From contig NZ_PGVH01000040.1 in NCBI RefSeq assembly GCF_004168585.1, forward strand, positions 154,047 through 218,046: a stretch of 64,000 bases of DNA, given 5' to 3'. Position 1 is the first letter of the stretch, and the number at the start of each line of letters is the position of its first letter. The notes under the pieces are model-generated. The model ran no database searches, was not told where the DNA came from, and was given only the letters and a program-made list of their open reading frames with translations. This document shows, one piece after another, positions 35,885-45,511 of this stretch. The translations under genes and the position numbers were made by a program. This DNA is from Shewanella sp. OPT22. GTDB lineage: Bacteria; Pseudomonadota; Gammaproteobacteria; Enterobacterales; Shewanellaceae.

Positions 35885-38392
35885 TTAATCTCCTGATATT
35901 TCAACTTTACTGACTGTACTAGCTTTGATGTCACTTGGTGTAAAATTAATGTGCCTCCAATTTAAATGACTATAAAGCTTGGTTTGATCAGTAAAGTGTT
36001 TAGATTTTGGATCTTGAGACTGGCTTGAACTCATAAACATATCTGCTTGTGGCTTTCCATCTTTAAACATCAATGCCATCACAAAACTAGACCCGTAATT
36101 GATTCTATATCGCGTCAGAGGTTTACCGTTTTCAGTCAAACTTGATAGCGTTGAGTTTCCTTCCTGCGTACCAACTGGTATATGGTCGATAAGGGTAGAA
36201 TTAAATCTGGCAGTACCACCAACCGCAACATTAAATACGCCTTCAAAACCGGCTCCACCAGAAACAGGAATTGGCTGCATATTCTGTTTTAAAACATATT
36301 GTATTGAAGAAAGGGGAGCGTTTAACACAATGCCAGCTTTATTCAATCTCATTACCGCTTTAGCTAAAGCAATCAATATTGGATCATCATTGGTGTTACT
36401 ACCACTAAAAGTAGCTAGACCAGAGGGGGTTGTCATCGGTTCATTAGGATCAAACGGTTTGTTGAATAAGTCATTATTCAAAATCTGGGCTGATGATACC
36501 TTGTATTGAGACAAGAACTCTCTCATCACTTGTGCGCCCGTTGAATTTAATTGATACAGCCCATCCCACTGTTTTAAAGCTTCACAGGCCGACGAGAGTT
36601 CTACGGTTATTCCATCAATGGTAATTGTATCTGCTTGGGAACACCTATCTACCAGTTGAGATTTAAATGTATTTGAGAAAAGTGACCCGTTATTATCAAA
36701 AACATGCTTCAGAGCGCTAAAAGCGAAACGACCATCATTTGTATATAGCCCATAATTATTTGGTTGAGTTAACATCAAACCACTATAACGAGTTCTAGGA
36801 CTTCTGATTGTTCGAGTTGGGCCATACATAGTGCTATACCGCTCAAGTGGCTCTTCAAGATTACTTAACCAGTAACTATCATTCGAATTAAACTCATAAT
36901 CCGATCTTGTTTGTTTAGGTGCAAGTCTAAAAGGTATCAGCCCCGGAGCCCCGGCGTCACCAGTGTCTACCCATTCAAAATCAGAGCTAATCCCGGGCAG
37001 GAGAACTGCACCTTTCCCACCATTCCAAAGTGGTTTAAGCTGTGGTGATTGTGATGCCACTCTCCAGTAAAGCTCTGTCCCTGGTGATAATTGTGGAACC
37101 TGAGAACCATCAATATATGAAGCTTCGCCATCTTTAGTTACCAGCAAGGTATTAACCCAAGGATCGGCTTGATGTTTTGCAAATGCAGAAAAAAATTCTG
37201 ATTGATTATGTGCTTCATCCATATCTAGCCATTGATCTAACATCCGAACATTGTCTTTGTTAGCATCTTTTAAGGCGATAGCACTTTTGCTTGTCCAAGC
37301 CAGTGTTGGTGACATTTGACCTAAATTAACCAAAGGCCCAAAGTGACTTTGATAAAAAGTCCAAGGTACCATTTTTAGGCTACCATCCGGTTGCTTTACT
37401 TCAATATTGACCGTAGAAGAAGTGATATCTCTCAATTTGCCATCGTATTGATATTTAAGAGGGTTATTTGGGGCAAGGTGAAGTTGATAAAGAGTAAATC
37501 TTTTTGATTCAGACACCGTATGCGTCCAAGCAATATCATCATTAAAACCGATAAGAACAGCAGGAAAGCCAACGAATGTTACTCCCATCACATTCATTTT
37601 CCCTGGAATCGTTAATTGTTGTTGAAAAAACCTTAACTCACCTCCCCATGGAAAATGAGGATTAGCTAATAACTCAGCACTAGCCCCATCGACTTTATCA
37701 CGCCCTAACGCCCAACCATTACTTCCTAAACCTGAAGATATATTTTTCAATACTGAAGCAACCAAAGGGCTGAAAGACTTAATGCTGACTTTAGTGCTTT
37801 TTTCTTGTGGAGGTTGCGCCATCGCCATTGCAGCGTGAAATTGTCTTGAACTTGCGAAAGAGGCTATATCGATATGATAAGCAAGTAGTTCCTGAGGCGT
37901 GATTTTAGTTACCCATTCAGCCCCTTTGCAACTCGAAGGGTAATCGTTTGGAGATGCAAAACTCGATAACACCTTATTAAATCCAGCTGCATAACCAATC
38001 AAAACATCCTTACTTTTTTGTGAGAGTGTAGGAAATAAATCTGAAGCGTCATCAATATAATTAAGTGCTTTGTAACTAGCATCACTGATGAGGTTTGATT
38101 GCTTTTCGCCAGCACCAAAATATTTAGAACGCTCTGATTTTATCTTCAAAATTTGATCAGCAAGCGTACATAAATTTTCTTTAGATTGAGCAAAACCAAT
38201 TCCGAAACCTAAATTTTTAAAACTGCTGGCTGTTATATGAGGAACACCGTATTTAGTGTAGGTAATAGATGCATGGTATTTAGGTGATTTTTTGGTTTTA
38301 CTCACTCCACTATTGTTTCCACAACCAAATAGAAAAAAAACGAAAAACATTGAACATAGAAACAAGAAAAATCGCTGGGTTAATGATCTCAA
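35885..38392 (-). CDS. Penicillin-acylase-family (S45) lipoprotein, possible acyl-homoserine lactone acylase
   Basis: 835 residues. N-terminal lipoprotein signal (VFFLFGCGNN, Cys at about 24). The Ntn-hydrolase precursor features are visible: an alpha chain with YTKYGVPHITA and GIGFAQSKENLC, the beta chain start Ser224 in GLGSNGWALG, and NPHFPWGGELRF plus GFNDDIAWTHTVS as in the family. Autoproteolysis at Ser224 would create the active enzyme in the periplasm. The exact amide substrate (acyl-homoserine lactone, antibiotic or peptide) cannot be told from sequence. Confidence 0.85.
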   Translation of the reverse strand: MRSLTQRFFLFLCSMFFVFFLFGCGNNSGVSKTKKSPKYHASITYTKYGVPHITASSFKNLGFGIGFAQSKENLCTLADQILKIKSERSKYFGAGEKQSNLISDASYKALNYIDDASDLFPTLSQKSKDVLIGYAAGFNKVLSSFASPNDYPSSCKGAEWVTKITPQELLAYHIDIASFASSRQFHAAMAMAQPPQEKSTKVSIKSFSPLVASVLKNISSGLGSNGWALGRDKVDGASAELLANPHFPWGGELRFFQQQLTIPGKMNVMGVTFVGFPAVLIGFNDDIAWTHTVSESKRFTLYQLHLAPNNPLKYQYDGKLRDITSSTVNIEVKQPDGSLKMVPWTFYQSHFGPLVNLGQMSPTLAWTSKSAIALKDANKDNVRMLDQWLDMDEAHNQSEFFSAFAKHQADPWVNTLLVTKDGEASYIDGSQVPQLSPGTELYWRVASQSPQLKPLWNGGKGAVLLPGISSDFEWVDTGDAGAPGLIPFRLAPKQTRSDYEFNSNDSYWLSNLEEPLERYSTMYGPTRTIRSPRTRYSGLMLTQPNNYGLYTNDGRFAFSALKHVFDNNGSLFSNTFKSQLVDRCSQADTITIDGITVELSSACEALKQWDGLYQLNSTGAQVMREFLSQYKVSSAQILNNDLFNKPFDPNEPMTTPSGLATFSGSNTNDDPILIALAKAVMRLNKAGIVLNAPLSSIQYVLKQNMQPIPVSGGAGFEGVFNVAVGGTARFNSTLIDHIPVGTQEGNSTLSSLTENGKPLTRYRINYGSSFVMALMFKDGKPQADMFMSSSQSQDPKSKHFTDQTKLYSHLNWRHINFTPSDIKASTVSKVEISGD

Positions 38393-38441
38393 CTCAAATA
38401 CCTCTTATTAAAATATAAAACGACCATGAAAACTCCTCGTA

Positions 38442-39434
38442 TCAATAGATTGTTTTCCAATCCTTTTTCATATCAACAATGGTCCAATGATGGACTTTGC
38501 CGTAATCGATGGCTGCATCTAACTTACCAACTTCGCCTTTTCTGTCATAAGCCCATTCTCTCGCTGCATCGGTGTGATGAATTAATCCACTTAAATGCAG
38601 ACCCTTTGCTTGATCAGTCCACTTAAGCATACTCATGTCATCATCAGAATTTCCAAAGGCGATTATCGGCCTTATACCAATAACTGAATCGATACTGAGA
38701 ACCTTATTATCTTGAATGTTGTATAGCATGGAGTCGTTTTTATAGGCTATGACGAGTTTCCCGTCTTGTACTGTTAATTGTTTTCCAAATTGAGTACCAA
38801 TAACATGAGTTGGACTTAGATCAACCAACTGAGTAATGATAGGTCTTACAAAGTCAGTATCCGTTCCGGTGACAATGTAAACTTTGAACTCGTTCTGCTT
38901 TAAGTATTTAATAAGTTGCTTCATAGGCTCATAGGCTGATGCGTTAAACAACCGATGAGACTGTGGGTTCTTTCCCTTTGCAAACCAGCGTAAAACATCT
39001 TGTTCATAAGCTTCTTTCGTCAACCCGTTATGCACGGCAAACATCAATTCTTTAGAATGTTTTAATACATATTCACGGGACTTTTCGGGTGCAGCCGCTG
39101 ACATTCCAGTTGTCAGTACCGCTCCTTTCTTCCACTTCGAAGACAGAGTGCTTGAGGAGTTAACCTCTGACAATGCAAAGTACAGTTTTGAATACATGGG
39201 TTGTTCAGGAATTAGCGTGCCGTCCAAATCAAAAACAGCAATTCGTTTTGATTTATCAACATAAAATTGTGATTTGTTATCGGTTACCTTTGATACAAGC
39301 GATACGATTGAAGATCTTGCATAACCTTTATTCCAGTATGAAAGTGAACGAGTTTCAGAAGCGCTTGCCAAGGAGCTAACAAAACAAGCCACAACAGTAG
39401 ATATCAATAAACTTTTACTGATGAAATTTTTCAT
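38442..39434 (-). CDS. Secreted HAD-family phosphatase
   Basis: 330 residues. Signal peptide of about 26 residues (ISTVVACFVSSLASA). Motif I RIAVFDLDGTLIPEQP (D69, D71), motif II YIVTGTDTDF, and motif III IIAFGNSDDDMSML. This matches phosphoserine-phosphatase-like periplasmic HAD proteins. It probably dephosphorylates small molecules outside the inner membrane. It lies 50 bp downstream of the acylase start on the same strand. Confidence 0.85.
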   Translation of the reverse strand: MKNFISKSLLISTVVACFVSSLASASETRSLSYWNKGYARSSIVSLVSKVTDNKSQFYVDKSKRIAVFDLDGTLIPEQPMYSKLYFALSEVNSSSTLSSKWKKGAVLTTGMSAAAPEKSREYVLKHSKELMFAVHNGLTKEAYEQDVLRWFAKGKNPQSHRLFNASAYEPMKQLIKYLKQNEFKVYIVTGTDTDFVRPIITQLVDLSPTHVIGTQFGKQLTVQDGKLVIAYKNDSMLYNIQDNKVLSIDSVIGIRPIIAFGNSDDDMSMLKWTDQAKGLHLSGLIHHTDAAREWAYDRKGEVGKLDAAIDYGKVHHWTIVDMKKDWKTIY

Positions 39435-39602
39435 CGAGACTTCTCTTTAAATGGATGCCGTGAAAGTTTATAAAATAGAACCTTAACAGCCCTTTAACGA
39501 ACGAAGTCTTAAATAAGTTTTCGGTTACTAATTAACGGTATGCTTATTAATGAATACGCTGTATGCTTTATTAAATTTACCCTTTTATACTTTGTTTTTA
39601 CT

Positions 39603-41432
39603 ATGTTTAAGCTGTTCGAATCGTGGGTTAAACCACTTTCAAATAATGAAGCATCTCGCCCTCCTAATGGGCTCTACGCCTTCTGCCGTCACTACACTAA
39701 AGGTTATGAACTTCCTTTAGTTTTCATGTCCGTTTTAACCGCCAGTGTTGCCATTCTCGAAGTTTCACTCTTTGGCTTTATGGGGCAGCTTGTCGACTGG
39801 TTGGTTGAAAAAAATCCTGAAACGCTCTTTGAGGAAGAAGGCAGTAAATTATTGTTGATGGCGGTACTGACTGTAGTCGTTATTCCTGTTTTATCTCTTC
39901 TGCACGGTTTAGTAGTGTATCAAGGATTGATGGGAAACCACCCTATGTCAGTCCGTTGGTTAGCGCACCGATATCTTCTCAAACAAAGCGTCTCATTTTA
40001 TCAAGATGATTTTGCTGGACGTGTAGCAACGAAAGTCATGCAAACGTCCTTAGCGGTTCGAGAAACCGTGGGTAAGCTATTAGATGTTCTGATGTATATC
40101 GTTGTATATTTTACAGCAATGCTAGTCATGATAGCTTCTGCTGACTGGCGATTACTCATTCCCATGCTGGTTTGGCTAGTGTGTTATATTGCAATCCAAC
40201 TTCATTTTGTCCCCAAACTTAAACGTGTATCGACGGAACAAGCAAATGCTCGTTCAACAATGACAGGGCGAATCGTTGATAGTTACACCAATATCGCAAC
40301 CGTGAAATTGTTTGCTCATACCGACAATGAAGCTGAATATGCAAAATCGAGTATGTCTGAGTTTCTTAAAACCGTTTACAGACAAATGCGGCTGGTTACA
40401 TGCATCAATGTGAGCGTTCAGACTATCAACTACCTCTTAGCTTTTTTCATTGCTGCCATTTCTATTTGGTTATGGACTGACTCAGCGATCTCTGTTGGTG
40501 CAATCGCCATTGCAGTGAGTTTAGCGCTTAGGTTAAACGGCATGTCACAATGGATCATGTGGGAAGTCAGTTCCTTATTTGAAAACATAGGTACTGTTAC
40601 TGACGGCATGAACACATTGACGAAGCCGATTGACATTGAAGATGCGCCAAACGCAAGCAAGCTCAACGTAACTAATGGCCATATTCAATTTCAGAATGTT
40701 AACTTTCAATATAAAGAAAATAAGTCTGTTATCGATAACCTGAATTTAGACATCAAGCCGGGTGAGAAAATTGGTTTAGTTGGTCGTTCTGGTGCTGGAA
40801 AGTCCACACTCGTAAACTTGTTGATGCGCTTTCATGAGGTTAAAGACGGCAGTATATGTATTGATGGGCAAGCGATAAACACCGTTACGCAGGACTCTCT
40901 GCGAGCTCAGATCGGCATGGTCACTCAAGATACATCACTGCTTCACAGAAGTATTCGCGAGAATATTTTATATGGCAAACCCGATGCAACTGATGAAAAA
41001 CTTCAGGTAGCGATCAAACAAGCTCACGTTAAAGACTTTTTAGATAACTTGTCAGATCCCGATGGAAATATCGGAATGGACGCACAAGTGGGTGAACGAG
41101 GCGTTAAACTTTCAGGCGGTCAGCGACAGCGTATTGCTATTGCTCGAGTGCTATTAAAAAATGCTCCCATCCTTTTACTTGATGAAGCAACATCAGCATT
41201 GGACTCTGAAGTTGAGTCCGCTATTCAAGATAACTTGTATCAATTAATGGAAGGCAAGACCGTCATTGCCATCGCCCACCGTCTTTCAACAATTGCTGCG
41301 ATGGACAAGCTGATTGTGATAGATGAAGGGAAGGTCGTTGAACAAGGAAGTCACAATGAGCTTATTCAGCTTGGTGGTATTTATGCCCAACTGTGGGAAC
41401 ATCAGACAGGTGGTTTTTTAGGTATCGAGTAA
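39603..41432 (+). CDS. ABC transporter, fused permease and ATPase
   Basis: 609 residues from ATG 39603 (MFKLFESWVKP), the usual start in relatives; an upstream ATG at 39540 would add 21 hydrophobic residues. Five or six membrane helices (about 35-310), then an ATPase domain with Walker A GRSGAGKS, signature LSGGQRQR, Walker B ILLLDEATSALD and the H loop IAHRLS. An exporter half-transporter acting as a homodimer in the inner membrane; the substrate may be a lipid, drug or peptide. Convergent with the ribokinase gene (5 bp apart). Confidence 0.92.
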   Translation: MFKLFESWVKPLSNNEASRPPNGLYAFCRHYTKGYELPLVFMSVLTASVAILEVSLFGFMGQLVDWLVEKNPETLFEEEGSKLLLMAVLTVVVIPVLSLLHGLVVYQGLMGNHPMSVRWLAHRYLLKQSVSFYQDDFAGRVATKVMQTSLAVRETVGKLLDVLMYIVVYFTAMLVMIASADWRLLIPMLVWLVCYIAIQLHFVPKLKRVSTEQANARSTMTGRIVDSYTNIATVKLFAHTDNEAEYAKSSMSEFLKTVYRQMRLVTCINVSVQTINYLLAFFIAAISIWLWTDSAISVGAIAIAVSLALRLNGMSQWIMWEVSSLFENIGTVTDGMNTLTKPIDIEDAPNASKLNVTNGHIQFQNVNFQYKENKSVIDNLNLDIKPGEKIGLVGRSGAGKSTLVNLLMRFHEVKDGSICIDGQAINTVTQDSLRAQIGMVTQDTSLLHRSIRENILYGKPDATDEKLQVAIKQAHVKDFLDNLSDPDGNIGMDAQVGERGVKLSGGQRQRIAIARVLLKNAPILLLDEATSALDSEVESAIQDNLYQLMEGKTVIAIAHRLSTIAAMDKLIVIDEGKVVEQGSHNELIQLGGIYAQLWEHQTGGFLGIE

Positions 41433-41436
41433 CCGT

Positions 41437-42351
41437 TTACGAGTTAAACCTCTTATGTGCTAAATCAGAGTTTGGCATGTAAGAGGCTCCTTTTCCCTCA
41501 ACTGCTGTTGATGCATAGGCATTAGCATACTTAATTGCAGTTTCGAATTTACCGTGTTCACAATAGTAGGCAGCAAAAGCACCATTAAAGGCATCCCCTG
41601 CACCACTGGTGTCGATAACAGTGGCTTTAAATGGCTCAACAAAGCCTGAATCTCCATGATTGAAATAATAAACACCTTGCGCACCCAAGGTAATAATAAT
41701 CATGCTAATGCCATACTTGGCATTAATCACTTGAGCGGCTGCTTCAGCTGTTTCTTTATCCGTCACTTCTATCCCTGTTAACTCGGACGCCTCTGTTTCA
41801 TTTGGAGTGAGAATATCGACATCCTTCAAATAAGGTACGATTTCAGGTTCATATGGAGCAGGGTTAAGCAATACTGAAACCTTATTCTGCTTCGCAATTT
41901 CTATGCTCGCCGCAATAGCCTCAATATTGTTTTCTAACTGAATAGCAAGAAGATTTGAATTTTGAATATCTGATTTTCTTTGTAGAACTTCACGTTTAGT
42001 AATGTCTTTGTTTGCACCAGAGATTATGACGATTAAATTTTGACTATCTGACTCCCTGATAAAGATTTGAGCAATCGCAGTACTTTTGTCAGAAGTTAAA
42101 ATCTGCGTATCAATCGATTTCCTTTGCGCTAAATAAGTGCGAATTTGCTCGCCAAATGGATCGTTACCTATTTTACAGAGCATCATTGTGTCTACATTGT
42201 TTTGTGAGCATGCATAAGCTTGGTTAGCCCCTTTCCCGCCACAAGCAAATACACTGTCCGTAGTCGAGAGGGTCTGTCCTGACTGAGGAAAGTTCTTCAA
42301 ATAAGATAAAATATCAAGATTAACTGAAGCAAGAAAAAACACTTTAGACAT
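41437..42351 (-). CDS. PfkB-family sugar kinase (ribokinase-like)
   Basis: 304 residues. N-terminal GGKGANQAYACSQNN and C-terminal DTSGAGDAFNGAFAAYY are the two PfkB signatures; the catalytic Asp is in GAGD. NPAPYEP and ILTPNETEASELTG are typical of ribokinase. It should phosphorylate ribose or a related sugar in the cytoplasm. There is no sugar transporter beside it, so the in vivo substrate is uncertain. Confidence 0.88.
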   Translation of the reverse strand: MSKVFFLASVNLDILSYLKNFPQSGQTLSTTDSVFACGGKGANQAYACSQNNVDTMMLCKIGNDPFGEQIRTYLAQRKSIDTQILTSDKSTAIAQIFIRESDSQNLIVIISGANKDITKREVLQRKSDIQNSNLLAIQLENNIEAIAASIEIAKQNKVSVLLNPAPYEPEIVPYLKDVDILTPNETEASELTGIEVTDKETAEAAAQVINAKYGISMIIITLGAQGVYYFNHGDSGFVEPFKATVIDTSGAGDAFNGAFAAYYCEHGKFETAIKYANAYASTAVEGKGASYMPNSDLAHKRFNS

Positions 42352-42369
42352 ATATTACACCGACTAAAA

Positions 42370-42416
42370 AGGCCATTGTCGTTTAAGGTATCTGTACCTT
42401 AACTAAACAATGGCCC
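42370..42416 (-). terminator. Terminator after the DSP-like lipoprotein gene
   Basis: Long stem GGGCCATTGTTTAGTTAAGG pairs with a nearly matching CCTTAAACGACAATGGCC arm. On the minus strand it ends in TTTTTAG. Confidence 0.85.
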
Positions 42417-42443
42417 ATTAAGTATTAATATCATTAACCAACA

Positions 42444-42986
42444 TTATGCTTCTTCTGAAGCCTTCATTTTTATAAGCTTGTCTTTAACCACGCTTTTCAG
42501 TCGCGTTAAGCCCCACCTTTCCCCTTCGGCAATAGCTGCGTCAACGTCTCCACCATTGGTGCTAAAATCATGCAGCGCAACGAGTGCACCTACCCGGTTC
42601 GCACTTGAGCAATGAACAAAAACAGGTTCATTACCAACTTGCTTTAAAACCTGTGCAAGTTTAGTCGCATTCATTGTATTAATCGCTTTAATGCCACCCG
42701 TTGGAATAGAGTAATACTTCATTCCCAATTGTTTGACTAACTTAGCTTCATCGAACGTTTGTTCTTTTTGCGTTCTTAAACTCACAATATTCTTAATACC
42801 AACACGTTTTAACCAATCGAGTTGCTCTTCAGTGGGTTGTCCACCCGCAAACTGATGTGAGTTAATCACCTTTAGATTTTTAACGCCTAATTGCTGTACT
42901 TTATCCACTTCGATTCCTGTAGACGCACATGCTGAAACGACTGTCATTAACACGAAAATGAGCATTAATTTGATTTTGTTTTTCAT
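42444..42986 (-). CDS. Lipoprotein with dual-specificity-phosphatase-like domain
   Basis: 180 residues from ATG 42986, chosen because AGGGAAAGG stands 5 nt upstream; an earlier ATG at 43049 lacks such support. Lipobox VVSACAS (Cys about 20). The rest has the fold signs of DSP/DUF442 phosphatases: FAGGQPTEEQLDWLKRVGIK, NIVSLRTQKE, and active loop VHCSSANRVGA with nucleophile Cys and Arg in C-x5-R. It is probably a periplasmic or outer-membrane-attached phosphatase; the substrate is unknown. Confidence 0.8.
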   Translation of the reverse strand: MKNKIKLMLIFVLMTVVSACASTGIEVDKVQQLGVKNLKVINSHQFAGGQPTEEQLDWLKRVGIKNIVSLRTQKEQTFDEAKLVKQLGMKYYSIPTGGIKAINTMNATKLAQVLKQVGNEPVFVHCSSANRVGALVALHDFSTNGGDVDAAIAEGERWGLTRLKSVVKDKLIKMKASEEA

Positions 42987-43146
42987 AACCTTTCCCTGTA
43001 GTGGCTTACCATCATTAATGATAGTTAGAAATAAGTGATTACGAAACATAAAACTGTAATATTGTTATGCTATGTCAAAAATTTCACTACATTAATTTTA
43101 CCGCTCTAATTCAACTACCAATGGATATAATTAAAATTCACATTAT

Positions 43147-44034
43147 ATGCATAATAAATCTTACCTCTTACAGGCAAACACCACGAAAATATGTCTATTG
43201 ATATTATCGTTTATGAGGCTTGTGATGGCTATTGGTCGAATTCCCACATTAATTTATGTAAATGGGGCTATTCATGGTGAATTAACAAACTGTAAAACGG
43301 CTAAAAACTCTGAAGTTGATTCTAAAAAATACTCTTTTGTTGACTCCCAATGTTATTTATATGATCAGTTAGAAACCCTTGGTAATAAAAATTGGTGCTG
43401 GGTTAAGGTGAATTTAGTGACACCTGGAGACCCAGGAAACCCCAATCAAGGTTTACATAAACTTCTTAAATCAGAATATCTGGCATGGATTGAAGCTAAA
43501 CAATTGCCTTCTTCAGATGAAGCAGAAGATAGTAACCAAACACAAACCAATTTGCCTAAATACAAACTCACTGTAAAGCATGGATATACTGAGTTTTGTT
43601 CAAAAGAAACAGCCGAAACAAAAGCCCTCGCAACCCACTGGCAAAAAGGTCTTAAAGCGTATCCAGAAAAACCCTATAAGCCGTTTCCAACTGACACTGG
43701 CGTTCGCGGCATAAATGGTGACTGGGATAAGCCCCAAGATATTTCTCAACGGGCTGATGGATCGTGGCAAACAGAAATTACATGTGATAAAACTGGACTG
43801 CAACAAATGAAACTTGCGGATCAAGACTATTCAGAAAATAGTAACTTTGGATTTACTCAAGCCCAAGTGGATGAATACAACGGTTCAGGTATAGAACTTA
43901 ATACTGAGGTAGAAATTCACAACAACAAACATTCTAGAAATTTTTTCTTTTCTGGTGAAGAAGGCGCTACCTACACGGCAATATTTAGAAAGACCGACGA
44001 AAAAACAACTGTAGAAATAAAAAAGAAAGAATAA
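43147..44034 (+). CDS. Hypothetical protein
   Basis: 295 residues. The N-terminal 30 residues are hydrophobic (TKICLLILSFMRLVMAIG) and could be a signal or anchor; internal ATGs at 43213 and 43225 are possible alternative starts. The mature part has three domains by eye: a Cys-containing region (NCKTAK, SQCYLYD, NWCWVKV), a middle Lys/Pro/Trp region with GDWDKPQDIS, and a beta-rich end (NTEVEIHNNKHSRNFFFSGE). No family recognised. No operon partner; divergent from the phosphatase-like lipoprotein. Confidence 0.6.
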   Translation: MHNKSYLLQANTTKICLLILSFMRLVMAIGRIPTLIYVNGAIHGELTNCKTAKNSEVDSKKYSFVDSQCYLYDQLETLGNKNWCWVKVNLVTPGDPGNPNQGLHKLLKSEYLAWIEAKQLPSSDEAEDSNQTQTNLPKYKLTVKHGYTEFCSKETAETKALATHWQKGLKAYPEKPYKPFPTDTGVRGINGDWDKPQDISQRADGSWQTEITCDKTGLQQMKLADQDYSENSNFGFTQAQVDEYNGSGIELNTEVEIHNNKHSRNFFFSGEEGATYTAIFRKTDEKTTVEIKKKE

Positions 44035-44061
44035 TTCATTCGAAGTAATGGCTTCTCGTAG

Positions 44062-44086
44062 GAGTGAAAGCAATATGCTTTCACTC
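44062..44086. terminator. Hairpin between two convergent genes
   Basis: GAGTGAAAGC-AATAT-GCTTTCACTC stem-loop. No T run, so the terminator role is tentative. Confidence 0.5.
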
Positions 44087-44094
44087 ACCTTTAC

Positions 44095-44967
44095 CTAAAT
44101 ACCTTTTACTTCACCACTCACTTTCGCTAACTCAGGCTTAGTTTTCCCATGCCCTTTTGAAGTAACGCTCCCTTTTACATTAGTCAGTCTAACCTTGCCG
44201 GATTTGCTAGTAAAAGTAACATTGCCGTCAATGTCTTTTAATTCAATATTTCCAGATGTATCTTTTATTTTTACGTTTCCGTATATATTCCTCAAAGAAA
44301 TATTACCTGACTTATCTACTAAACGAACCGACCCATCGTGATTCATCACATCCAGATTTCCGGAGCTGTCATTCAAAGCAATAGCGCCTTTTCTATTAGA
44401 AATTAAAATATTCCCACTTCCATCATTGAGCTTTAATTTACCATTCCCGCCAGAAATTTTTATATTGCCTGAGCCATCGTTTAAAATCGTTTTACCTTTT
44501 ACATTTGCTATCTCGAGATCACCAGAGCCATCGAGTACTTTTAGCCCTTTTTGGAGCCCAGATATTTTGATGTTGCCTGAAGTATCACGCAAATCAAGGT
44601 ATAGGTTTTTAGGCATATTTATAACCAAATCAATCGAGCCACGATGACGTTTTGATGGAACGCCTTTTTTATAGCCCGATTTTAAAGTAATCTTCTTCGT
44701 TGTTTCTTTTATGTAGAACTGCATATCGTCAGCAAAGTGTTCTTTTGCATCTGACACATCATCAGGCACATTAATTTTTGCTGATACCGTTATTTTGGAA
44801 GACGAAACAGGATTGACAATTAAATTACCTGCGCCAGCAAAAACAAGGAGTTTGGTCGCATCTTCAACCTTCACCTCTTTTGTATCTTCCCAAGTAGCAG
44901 CTTGAGAGCTATAGCTGATTACATTTAACATAGTTACAGCCAAAGCATAACGAAGACATTTCATCAT
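44095..44967 (-). CDS. Secreted protein with 18-residue beta-helix repeats (DUF4097-like)
   Basis: 290 residues. Signal peptide (YALAVTMLNVISYSSQAA), then about 90 residues before the repeat region. At least seven repeats of 18 residues follow (about 140-265) with the pattern G-x-h-x-L-x-D-x-S-G-N-h-x-h, for example GSVRLVDKSGNISLRNIY and GNVKIKDTSGNIELKDID. They should stack as a parallel beta-helix. It resembles the DUF4097 adhesin-like family, usually periplasmic or surface proteins. Function unproven. Start may be Met1 or Met2. Confidence 0.78.
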   Translation of the reverse strand: MMKCLRYALAVTMLNVISYSSQAATWEDTKEVKVEDATKLLVFAGAGNLIVNPVSSSKITVSAKINVPDDVSDAKEHFADDMQFYIKETTKKITLKSGYKKGVPSKRHRGSIDLVINMPKNLYLDLRDTSGNIKISGLQKGLKVLDGSGDLEIANVKGKTILNDGSGNIKISGGNGKLKLNDGSGNILISNRKGAIALNDSSGNLDVMNHDGSVRLVDKSGNISLRNIYGNVKIKDTSGNIELKDIDGNVTFTSKSGKVRLTNVKGSVTSKGHGKTKPELAKVSGEVKGI

Positions 44968-45511
44968 TTAAGTCCATTTATAAATTAGAATACGTGCTCT
45001 AAGTTAGCTAATTTTTCAGCTGATCACAATTTACGGAACGCATGAAGATTAATTTTTTTAATAAATACCTTAGACTTTGTAAAAAAACGTTCTTACTCGA
45101 AACCAATTCATAAACATCAAGAATCATAAAACATCATACATTTCGTCATTTAAACGATCTTTTAAATAAGATTTCGTTTACAGAAAATCGCTTATTTTAT
45201 TAGCTTATTAACAATGCAAACTGAAAAGAAACCTAAAGCGTAAATAACAAGTAAAATTCCTTGTTTTTACGGTTAAATATCACCGTCAATTGCATGTTCT
45301 TTGCACTATTGCACCTAGTTAAACCATATGGTTATATCCCCGCCTTGTGAACCCGCTCTTAAATATATTAAGAGTGAGATACAGAGCACGGAATCAATTT
45401 TACAAAGACACTCTGAGTTCGGCTTAGAATCCAAGCCCTCAATTGTTTAAGTCTTTCGTTCGCTCATGCGTTCACACCATAAAATTATCATAAGCGTTTG
45501 GGAGAAGAACA
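44968..45511. other. Long regulatory region upstream of a TonB receptor gene
   Basis: 544 bp without a gene. It should hold divergent promoters for the repeat protein and the TonB receptor. GGGAGAAGA just before 45512 is a clear ribosome site. No riboswitch or named operator recognised. Confidence 0.45.

Noticed and set aside
44095-44700. Regular DNA repeats that might look like a CRISPR array
   Set aside because: The 54-bp period is coding, in frame, and gives an 18-residue protein repeat; there are no unique spacers.
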